This document shows positions 1-4,910 of a stretch of 8,245 nucleotides of DNA, piece by piece; the first letter of the stretch is position 1, and each line of letters starts with the position of its first letter. The notes under the pieces are model-generated. The model was not told the origin of the DNA. It did no database searches and saw only the letters and a program-made list of their open reading frames with translations. The DNA comes from Eggerthellaceae bacterium (GTDB lineage Bacteria; Actinomycetota; Coriobacteriia; Coriobacteriales; Eggerthellaceae). The translations under genes and the position numbers were made by a program. The stretch is from NCBI GenBank assembly GCA_003452695.1, contig DMNP01000248.1, positions 1 through 8,245 of the forward strand. Reading direction: 5' to 3'.

Positions 1-960
1 CCGACCGAGGCCGAATGGGAATACGCCTGCCGTGCGGGCACGACCGGTCCTTTCAATGTGGACCATTCGATAAGCGCCGACGAGGCAAACTACTACGGGC
101 ACTATCCCTACGAGATAGAGGGAAACTACTTCGACCAGGGCGTCCTTCAGGTAAAGCCCGGCGTCTACCGGGGCGAGGCGGTGGCATCGGGTTCGTTTGC
201 CCCGAATGCATGGGGGCTCTACGACATGCACGGCAACGTCGCCGAATGGGTATGGGACCGCTACGGCGCCTACGACGCGTCGGTTGCGGCGAACCCCACC
301 GGTCCCGACGCCGGTTCGCTGCGCGTGAACCGCGGGGGCGGCTGGAACGATTTCGCGAAGAACCTGCGCAGCGCCTACCGCGCGTCGCTCACGCCGACAA
401 GCTCGAGCCCCAGCGTCGGCTTTCGCGTTGCCCGCAGCGCGGTGCTGCGCCCCGGCGGTGTTGGCGGAGGCGACGGCGCAAGCGGGTCGGCTACCGGAGA
501 GCCCCTCGTCGTCTTCTTCTCGTGGAGCGGCAACACGCGCCTTATCGCGCGGGAGATGGCGTCGCAGCTTGGCGTGGAGGCGGTCGAGCTCGAGTGCGAG
601 CAACCGTATTCGACCGATTACAACACGTGCCTGGACGAAGCGCAGCGCGATCAGAACCAGCAGGCACGCCCGGCGCTGGCCACCCAGATTCCCGATATGA
701 GCCGTTATGGCACGGTGTATCTGGGCTACCCCAACTGGTGGGCTTCCATCCCCATGCCCATCGCGACGTTCCTCGAGTCGTACGATTTTGCGGGCAAGGA
801 GATACGCCCGTTCTGCAGCAACGGCGGCGGAGGACTCGGGCAGAGCGTCGCCGCGATATCGAAGGTCGTGCCGAACGCGCATGTGGGGCAAGGGCTGTCC
901 ATCTACTATTCGGGTGGGGCTGACATGTCGCAGCAGGTCGCCGATTGGATTGCGGGCTAG
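1..960 (+). CDS. SUMF1/FGE-sulfatase-like domain fused to a flavodoxin domain (5' partial)
   Basis: The frame is open from base 1, so the true start lies upstream; 319 residues are visible, ending in TAG. Residues 1-145 form the C-terminal half of an FGE-sulfatase (SUMF1/EgtB/PvdO-type) domain: PTEAEWEYACRAGT at 1-14, WGLYDMHGNVAEW at 71-83, RGGGW at 111-115 and the closing GFRVAR at 140-145. After a Gly/Ala/Ser-rich linker (about 146-166) comes a flavodoxin_4-type domain to the end, with the FMN phosphate-loop-like SWSGNTR at 174-180, GYPNWW at 242-247 and GGGGLG at 275-280. True formylglycine-generating enzymes use paired cysteines near the RGGSW segment; here that stretch has none, so sulfatase activation is unlikely. 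The flavodoxin half should bind FMN and carry electrons. The partner, the substrate and any signal peptide cannot be seen. The next gene is convergent. Both domain calls are firm; the function of the fusion is unknown. Confidence 0.92.
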   Translation, partial: PTEAEWEYACRAGTTGPFNVDHSISADEANYYGHYPYEIEGNYFDQGVLQVKPGVYRGEAVASGSFAPNAWGLYDMHGNVAEWVWDRYGAYDASVAANPTGPDAGSLRVNRGGGWNDFAKNLRSAYRASLTPTSSSPSVGFRVARSAVLRPGGVGGGDGASGSATGEPLVVFFSWSGNTRLIAREMASQLGVEAVELECEQPYSTDYNTCLDEAQRDQNQQARPALATQIPDMSRYGTVYLGYPNWWASIPMPIATFLESYDFAGKEIRPFCSNGGGGLGQSVAAISKVVPNAHVGQGLSIYYSGGADMSQQVADWIAG

Positions 961-1044
961 CGGCATGGCGCAAAAGGAAAACGGCTAGCTGGCTGATAGG
1001 GGAAGACCACTCCGGGCCGATATGCGGCCTTCGCCTTGCTGCCG

Positions 1045-1077
1045 GGCCACCCGGCCCGGCAAACGGACCGGGTGGCC
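1045..1077 (+). terminator. GC-rich hairpin after the SUMF1-flavodoxin gene
   Basis: GGCCACCCGG (1045-1054) pairs perfectly with CCGGGTGGCC (1068-1077). After a C/A mismatch three more pairs close a five-base loop, GCAAA. It lies 85 nt after the stop codon. No U-tract follows, so it is a weak intrinsic terminator at best, or a 3'-end stabiliser working with Rho. Confidence 0.5.
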
Positions 1078-1103
1078 GCTGCGCAGGGCCCGGCCAATCA
1101 GCG

Positions 1104-1146
1104 AGCAGCACCCAGGGCGCTTGGCGCGGACGCCCCGGGTGCTGCT
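1104..1146 (-). terminator. Hairpin after rarD, possibly bidirectional
   Basis: AGCAGCACCC (1104-1113) pairs with GGGTGCTGCT (1137-1146). After an A/C mismatch GGGCG (1115-1119) pairs with CGCCC (1131-1135), leaving an 11-base loop. It starts 38 nt after the rarD stop read on the minus strand and could also act on the + strand transcript. Neither strand has a clear U-tract. Confidence 0.5.
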
Positions 1147-1184
1147 TCTGTCACCGCCCCCCTCTATTCAGCCGCGTGGGCGCT

Positions 1185-2129
1185 TCAGGCGCCCGGGTGC
1201 TTGCGCGAGGCCGCAACGGTCTCGGCGCTTACGATCGCAAGGCCCGCCCAGATGCATCCCAGGCACACGGCATGAGCCACGGTGAAGGCCTCGCCGAACA
1301 GGAACACGCCCGATAGAAGCGCGATGGTGGGGCTGACGTACTGGATGAAGCCGAGCAGCGAAAGCGGTATGCGGTTCGCCGCGCTGGCGAACAGGATGAG
1401 CGGCACGGCCGTTACCGGACCGGCCAGGACCAGCAGCGCGGTCAGCAGCCAGCCGTGCGCGGTGGCGGTGTCGCCGAGGAAGGCATGGGTGCCGGTAACC
1501 TGCGCCAACACAATGGCAAGCACGATGGCGGGCACGAGCATGACCATGCTCTCGAAGGCCAGCGCCGGGGTGGCGGCATAGCCCGCCTTCTTCTTCACCG
1601 CGCCGTAGGCCCCGAAGGAGAATGCCAACGAGAGGGCTATCCAGGGGAAGCGCCCGTAGTTCACCGTGAAGAACACGATGCCGAAGGTGCACAGCGCCAC
1701 CGCAAGCGTTTGCAGGCGCGTTAGGCGCTCGCGGAACACCACGACGCCGAGCACGATGGAAACGAGCGGGTTGATGTAGTAGCCGATGGCCGTTTCTATA
1801 ACGTTTCCCGAGTTCACGGCATAGATGTAGAGCGCCCAGTTCACCGAAATGAGCAACGAGGACGGCACGAGGTAGCGCCAGGCGCGCCGCTGCCGCACGA
1901 GTTCGCCGAAGCCGAGGCGCCCGACCGCGCATACGACGAGCGTTACGGCGAAGCACCAGATGATGCGGTGCGCGATTATCTCGAAGGAGTTAACTTCCAG
2001 AAGCAGCTTCCAGTATATCGGGCACAGCCCCCAGAACACGTAGCAGAACAGGCCGCAGAGCACGCCGCGGCGCTCCTCGACCGACAGCCCGCGGCCGCCC
2101 GTTTCGTTTGTCCCCCGATGTTCCAGCAT
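1185..2129 (-). CDS. rarD: EamA/DMT-superfamily permease, RarD family
   Basis: The 314-residue hydrophobic protein has about ten membrane segments, the usual length for RarD (about 300). Family hallmarks are HRIIW at 54-58, NWALYIYAVNSG at 97-108 followed by the GYYINPL type segment at 116-122, and the C-terminal block from GPVTAVPL (237-244) through LGFIQYVSPT (259-268) to LFGE (277-280). RarD proteins are inner-membrane drug/metabolite-superfamily carriers; the substrate is usually unknown despite the chloramphenicol-sensitivity name. The start was set at ATG 2129 because an upstream extension to 2270 is charged, non-homologous-looking and would run through the hairpin at 2192-2222. No Shine-Dalgarno precedes ATG 2129, but a -10-like hexamer ends 6 nt before it, suggesting a leaderless transcript. 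It converges on the SUMF1-flavodoxin gene. Confidence 0.92.
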   Translation of the reverse strand: MLEHRGTNETGGRGLSVEERRGVLCGLFCYVFWGLCPIYWKLLLEVNSFEIIAHRIIWCFAVTLVVCAVGRLGFGELVRQRRAWRYLVPSSLLISVNWALYIYAVNSGNVIETAIGYYINPLVSIVLGVVVFRERLTRLQTLAVALCTFGIVFFTVNYGRFPWIALSLAFSFGAYGAVKKKAGYAATPALAFESMVMLVPAIVLAIVLAQVTGTHAFLGDTATAHGWLLTALLVLAGPVTAVPLILFASAANRIPLSLLGFIQYVSPTIALLSGVFLFGEAFTVAHAVCLGCIWAGLAIVSAETVAASRKHPGA

Positions 2130-2135
2130 GCTGGC

Positions 2136-2164
2136 ATCATAGCGAATGGCGGACGCAAATTGAA
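2136..2164 (-). promoter_or_regulatory. Candidate promoter of rarD, leaderless type
   Basis: Read on the minus strand, TTCAAT (2164-2159) and TATGAT (2141-2136) are separated by 17 bp. The -10 matches the consensus at five of six positions; the -35 is poor (three of six). Only six bases, GCCAGC, separate the -10 from the rarD ATG, so transcription would start at or within a base or two of the start codon, which fits the lack of a ribosome binding site. Confidence 0.45.
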
Positions 2165-2191
2165 GCCTTCCGCCCATCCGGGCCAGCGGGC

Positions 2192-2222
2192 ATGAATACC
2201 GGCACCAGGCGCCGGTATTCAT
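2192..2222 (-). terminator. Perfect 12-bp hairpin after the YbaK/ProX gene
   Basis: ATGAATACCGGC (2192-2203) is perfectly complementary to GCCGGTATTCAT (2211-2222), with a seven-base loop ACCAGGC. It begins 7 nt after the minus-strand stop codon of the deacylase gene, the usual place for a terminator. On the minus strand it is followed by GCCCGCTGG, not a U-tract. Confidence 0.65.
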
Positions 2223-2229
2223 TCGGCGG

Positions 2230-2718
2230 CTACGCGTCGAACACGGTAACGGGATTGCCGTGGGCGGCAATCAGGTCGATAAGGTCCTGGGCCTGCAGCC
2301 ACACGGTGGCCGTGTTGTCGTTGGGGTGCACGCCGATGCGCCCCTCGCCGTTCAGGAAATCGCGGTCGATGAACAGCTGCACCGCGCAGTCCTCGTCGTT
2401 CAGCAGGCCAAGCGGCGTTACCGCGCCGGCGATCAGGCCCAATTTGCCCATCAGGTCGTCTTCGGAGGCGAACCGCAGCGCGCGCGTCTCGAAGGTCTTG
2501 CGGAACTCCTTCAGGTCGATGCGCTTGTCGCCCCGCACGGTAATCAGGTAGTAGTTGCGCTTCTTGTCGTCGCGCACGAACAGGTTCTTGGCGTCGTCGC
2601 CCGGATACGGCAGCTCCACGGCGTCGAGCTCTTCCATGTTGAAGACGGCCTCGTGCTCGGTCACTTCGAATTCGATGCCCTTGTCGCGCAGGTAATCGTA
2701 GGTCGCTCGCTTGTCCAT
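2230..2718 (-). CDS. YbaK/ProX-type aminoacyl-tRNA deacylase (prolyl-tRNA synthetase-associated domain protein)
   Basis: The 162-residue cytoplasmic protein consists of a single YbaK/aminoacyl-tRNA-deacylase domain, full length for stand-alone ProX/PrdX proteins. Visible signatures are DDAKNLFVRDDKKRNYYL at 41-58, where K44 aligns with the conserved lysine of the family, GAVTPLGLLND at 98-108, and HPNDNTATV at 131-139. Members of this family hydrolyse mischarged tRNA in trans, typically Ala-tRNA(Pro), correcting prolyl-tRNA synthetase errors; that substrate is inferred from the family. The start at ATG 2718 is fixed by a strong ribosome binding site just upstream; the frame continues to 2883 but that extension has no domain content. 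A weak -10-like TATCAT (minus strand, 2759-2754) lies about 36 nt upstream without a convincing -35. It is followed by a 12-bp hairpin. Confidence 0.93.
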   Translation of the reverse strand: MDKRATYDYLRDKGIEFEVTEHEAVFNMEELDAVELPYPGDDAKNLFVRDDKKRNYYLITVRGDKRIDLKEFRKTFETRALRFASEDDLMGKLGLIAGAVTPLGLLNDEDCAVQLFIDRDFLNGEGRIGVHPNDNTATVWLQAQDLIDLIAAHGNPVTVFDA

Positions 2719-2720
2719 GG

Positions 2721-2733
2721 TGCTCCTTCCTCC
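2721..2733 (-). promoter_or_regulatory. Ribosome binding site fixing the deacylase start
   Basis: The minus strand reads GGAGGAAGGAGCACC immediately before ATG 2718. Two overlapping purine cores, GGAGG and AAGGAG, sit 4 to 13 nt from the start. This chooses the 162-residue form over the longer open frame. Confidence 0.8.
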
Positions 2734-2933
2734 GGCAGCTTTCACGGGATACGATGATAGGGCAATACCGTGCGAACAGGACGCCGTGCGCAGGGAAACC
2801 GCAACTGCCGTCGCATTCAGCGAATTATTCCTACCAACGCGCCCTGCACCTCGACCGCATGGCGATGCAGGCGGACACCGCACGGCGGCGCGTCTTCAGG
2901 TATCCCAGGCGGCCGCTTAGGCGATGCGGCAAC

Positions 2934-3602
2934 CTACAACTCGCGGAAAGGCGCGCTCGGCACGGTGCCGCCGGGTGCCACGTGCACGAAGCGGTTTTCG
3001 GGCCACGGTCCCATCAACAGCTCCTCCAGGTAGGACAACGTGGCGGTCACGACCAGCTGTTCCAGCTCCAGCATGTCGCAGATGGCGTGCGTGCGGTTCT
3101 TTAGCGCGGCTATGTCGTACAGGCCCGTGTCCAGATAGGTCATGGACCGGTAGTGGCGATACATCGACGCGAACACGCTGCGCGCGGTTTCCTCGCCGTA
3201 CTTGTCCTGCGTACGCTGGTATTCGTCGATTATGTTGTGTCCGTCGTCCATCCATCCCTGCGTAAGGAAGATGGAGCGGTGCACCTCGGAATACGCGGTG
3301 CGAACCTGTTGCGAACCGAAGAGCAGCGAAATGCAATCGTCCAACCGGGGGACGATCAGCTCGAAATCGCGTGCGGCAAGTCCCTGCACCACGTTGCCGC
3401 AATTGCCGAACCCGAGCAGCACGGTGTCTGCGCCCTCGATGCCGTCCAGCGCATGCTGCAAGCGCTCGGCCAGGTGGTCGGGCTCGTTGTGCAACTGCGA
3501 TTCAAGCCAGATCGTGGGGTAGGATTTGCCCCGCAGCGCGCAGATATGCTCTATCTCGGCCTTCAGCGTGTTGCAGGCTATGAGCACTATGCGGTCTGGC
3601 AT
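2934..3602 (-). CDS. DUF1638 family protein
   Basis: The 222-residue soluble protein has no signal peptide or membrane segment and matches the DUF1638 pattern: an N-terminal strand ending in LIACNTLKAEI (7-17), WLESQLHNEPD (32-42), LLGFGNCGN (62-70), VPRLDDCISLLFGS (84-97), LTQGWM (113-118) and LDTGLYDI (157-164). Cysteines at 10, 68 and 90 sit inside these motifs and look like ligand or active-site positions, which is an inference. The biochemical role of DUF1638 is not established. From memory, members recur beside corrinoid protein and MttB-like methyltransferase genes in archaea and anaerobic bacteria, which agrees with this locus. ATG 3602 is preceded by CGGAGA on the minus strand. It lies 30 nt after the AraC-type regulator gene and is probably cotranscribed with it. 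Confidence 0.93.
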   Translation of the reverse strand: MPDRIVLIACNTLKAEIEHICALRGKSYPTIWLESQLHNEPDHLAERLQHALDGIEGADTVLLGFGNCGNVVQGLAARDFELIVPRLDDCISLLFGSQQVRTAYSEVHRSIFLTQGWMDDGHNIIDEYQRTQDKYGEETARSVFASMYRHYRSMTYLDTGLYDIAALKNRTHAICDMLELEQLVVTATLSYLEELLMGPWPENRFVHVAPGGTVPSAPFREL

Positions 3603-3632
3603 CGGTCTGTCTCCGAAACGTCTCTGCCGTGG

Positions 3633-4568
3633 CTAGGCGGACTTGGCAGAAGCGGACACCTTGTTCGCATTGCGGTATTCCGTCGGCGTAACGCCTTCCC
3701 AGCGCTTGAAGATCTTGTTGAAGTAGCTGTGGTCCGAATAGCCGACGGAGCGGCAAATCTCGCCGATGGGCTTGTTCGTGTTCACGAGCAGTTCTTTCGC
3801 CTGCTTCACGCGCAGGAAGTTCACGTAGTCCCGAAAGCCGATGTTGAACTTTTCGGAAAAGATGTGGCTTACATACGACGAGTGCACGTACACGTGCCGT
3901 GCCACCATTTCCAGGCAGATGTCGGGGTTGGCGTAGTTCTCGGTAACGAACTGCTGGATTGCATATATAAGGTCGTACTCGCCGGAATTGGACTTGTCCT
4001 GCGAATCCATGGTTTCGGGTATCTTCAGCAGGATGTCTAGCGCGTCGTCCGAAAGGATGGTCTTGGCGACGCGACTCAACGTTATCAGATAGTCGGTGGT
4101 GCCCTTGGGCAGGCTGCGCAGGTAGCGCATCATGTCCTGCAGCAATTCGCTCGGCGAATTAACGTCCAGGTCGGCCAGCCCGTGCTTCAGCAGCAGCTGC
4201 TCGGAGTCTTCGACGATGAACGGCCCGATTTGCAAGGCGGCCACGTAGGTGTTGGCGTCGAAGACCGGAACGAGGATGTTTATCAGACCGAACGGGCAAT
4301 TGTAAATGCTGTTGTTGGCGTCGATGCCCACGCGATGGCACCGTTCCAGGAAATGGTTCAGGCTGTACTTGCTTCCCGTTACCGATTCCAAGCGCTTGCA
4401 GAAGCACGAGTTAATGTGGTTGGCTGGAAACTGGTACACGATGTTGTCTTGGATGTTCACGAGGGTGCAAGGAATCTCCAGAACCTCGCTCGTCATATAC
4501 AGCAAGGCTTTCAGTCGCTTCTGCAAACGGTCCGAGACCCGCAGTTCCCCAAGCGTAATGTCAGGCAT
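3633..4568 (-). CDS. PocR-type sensory domain / AraC-family transcriptional regulator
   Basis: The 311-residue protein has two parts. Residues about 12-180 resemble the PocR ligand-binding domain: PCTLVNIQ (33-40), SCFCKRLE (54-61), the FLERCHRVGIDA stretch (73-84), IYNCPFGL (88-95), VPVF (100-103) and IGPF (114-117). Residues about 197-300 form an AraC-type DNA-binding domain with two helix-turn-helix units, LEMVARHVYVHSSYVSHIF (219-237) and IGEICRSVGYSDHSYFNKIF (268-287), ending in the usual GVTPTEYR (292-299). PocR domains sense small organic metabolites; the founding case regulates propanediol use and cobalamin synthesis. Cysteines 55, 57, 77 and 91 lie in the sensor half. ATG 4568 follows GGGAG on the minus strand. 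Divergent placement from the BCCT-corrinoid-methyltransferase genes implies that it controls them; the ligand is unknown. Confidence 0.95.
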   Translation of the reverse strand: MPDITLGELRVSDRLQKRLKALLYMTSEVLEIPCTLVNIQDNIVYQFPANHINSCFCKRLESVTGSKYSLNHFLERCHRVGIDANNSIYNCPFGLINILVPVFDANTYVAALQIGPFIVEDSEQLLLKHGLADLDVNSPSELLQDMMRYLRSLPKGTTDYLITLSRVAKTILSDDALDILLKIPETMDSQDKSNSGEYDLIYAIQQFVTENYANPDICLEMVARHVYVHSSYVSHIFSEKFNIGFRDYVNFLRVKQAKELLVNTNKPIGEICRSVGYSDHSYFNKIFKRWEGVTPTEYRNANKVSASAKSA

Positions 4569-4604
4569 GTTTCTCCCTTCAACACTAGCTGAACTACCCG
4601 TTGC

Positions 4605-4618
4605 GTCGAGCGCTCGAC
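4605..4618. repeat. Perfect 14-bp palindrome, candidate operator
   Basis: GTCGAGCGCTCGAC is its own reverse complement. It lies 36 nt upstream of the regulator ATG, inside its predicted leader, and directly abuts the inverted repeat at 4619-4644. It could be a protein-binding site or a leader hairpin. Confidence 0.55.
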
Positions 4619-4644
4619 CAGTCGGCGAATGGTGATTCCGACTG
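4619..4644. repeat. 7-bp inverted repeat, candidate operator at the regulator promoter
   Basis: CAGTCGG (4619-4625) and CCGACTG (4638-4644) are exact inverse complements separated by 12 bp. One arm touches the -10-like TATAAG of the regulator (4645-4650, minus strand), so a bound protein would cover the predicted transcription start. That position suits repression, possibly autoregulation. Confidence 0.5.
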
Positions 4645-4650
4645 CTTATA
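4645..4650 (-). promoter_or_regulatory. Candidate -10 element of the regulator promoter
   Basis: The minus strand reads TATAAG, five of six bases of the -10 consensus, about 76 nt upstream of ATG 4568. No good -35 is found at the right spacing, which would suit an activator-dependent promoter. Confidence 0.3.
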
Positions 4651-4652
4651 GC

Positions 4653-4696
4653 GTATCAAAAAGAATTGCTCGCCGTACTAATGAAAAACTTGATAC
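4653..4696. repeat. GTATCAA / TTGATAC inverted pair, candidate regulator half-sites
   Basis: GTATCAA (4653-4659) and TTGATAC (4690-4696) are exact inverse complements with centres 37 bp apart, between three and four helical turns. The left arm lies 2 bp beyond the leftward -10 candidate; the right arm overlaps the rightward -35 candidate. The layout would let one regulator touch both promoters. Confidence 0.45.
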
Positions 4697-4719
4697 TTCG
4701 AAATGTAATCAGAGATAAC
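4690..4719 (+). promoter_or_regulatory. Candidate promoter of the BCCT-corrinoid-methyltransferase operon
   Basis: TTGATA (4690-4695; five of six to the -35 consensus) and GATAAC (4714-4719; four of six to the -10) are 18 bp apart. Transcription from it would leave a leader of about 185 nt before the BCCT start. Other AT-rich hexamers in the gap could serve instead. Confidence 0.35.
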
Positions 4720-4861
4720 CCATCAATTCATCAGGTACAACAAGACGATGCCAAATACCGATTCTCAAATTTTCACTAATGTTATCACTGTTAGCTTTTT
4801 TATTCCTAGCGAATGGCTGAGTAAGGCACTATCGCCCGTCTTCTTCAAGCCGTACGGTACA

Positions 4862-4895
4862 GGCAAGCCCGGGAATAGGCGCCGGGCAAGCTTGC
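4862..4895 (+). repeat. Short repeats in the BCCT leader
   Basis: GGCAAGC occurs twice (4862-4868 and 4885-4891). GCCCGG (4867-4872) can pair with CCGGGC (4882-4887) around a nine-base loop, and GCAAGCTTGC (4886-4895) is a perfect 10-bp palindrome. The alternative pairings end about 5 nt before the ribosome binding site and could affect translation of the transporter. Confidence 0.35.
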
Positions 4896-4910
4896 GACCA
4901 AGGAGGGGAG

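Larger units (their letters stand above)
961..1184. other. Convergent intergenic region, no gene
   Basis: This 224-bp gap separates the SUMF1-flavodoxin gene from the convergent rarD. It contains two strong GC-rich inverted repeats, listed separately, and a small one (GGCCG 1015-1019 / CGGCC 1025-1029, loop ATATG). Open frames across it have no ribosome binding site and no recognisable protein. Confidence 0.7.
4569..4910. other. Divergent control region between the regulator and BCCT genes
   Basis: This 342-bp gap is clearly richer in A and T than its flanks, especially 4645-4830. From left to right it holds a 14-bp palindrome, a 7-bp inverted repeat, a leftward -10 candidate, a GTATCAA/TTGATAC inverted pair, a rightward promoter candidate overlapping one arm of that pair, and a GC-rich leader with small repeats just before the BCCT ribosome binding site. 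No supported gene lies in it. A T-run at 4796-4801 has no convincing stem before it, and I see no cobalamin-riboswitch signature. Confidence 0.75.

Noticed and set aside
15..1111. Several long frames overlapping the first gene on both strands, including 15-923 + and 542-1111 -
   Set aside because: They are Arg/Pro/Gly-rich shadows of the SUMF1-flavodoxin frame, which has clear domain motifs.
2130..2270. Longer rarD form starting at 2270
   Set aside because: The extra 47 residues are not RarD-like and the extension would cross the perfect hairpin after the deacylase gene and overlap that gene's end.
2719..2883. Longer deacylase form starting at 2883
   Set aside because: ATG 2718 has a strong ribosome binding site and the extension adds no domain residues.
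3153..4040. A 295-codon + strand frame opposite DUF1638 and the regulator
   Set aside because: It spans the opposite strand of two well-recognised genes and their gap, and its translation resembles no family.
4780..4803. T-run at 4796-4801 as an intrinsic terminator or attenuator
   Set aside because: Only a four-pair CTAA/TTAG stem can be drawn before it, too weak to terminate.
4720..4910. Cobalamin riboswitch in the BCCT leader
   Set aside because: Expected from the corrinoid context, but I see no B12-box-like conserved segment; the leader is mostly AT-rich with a few short GC repeats.
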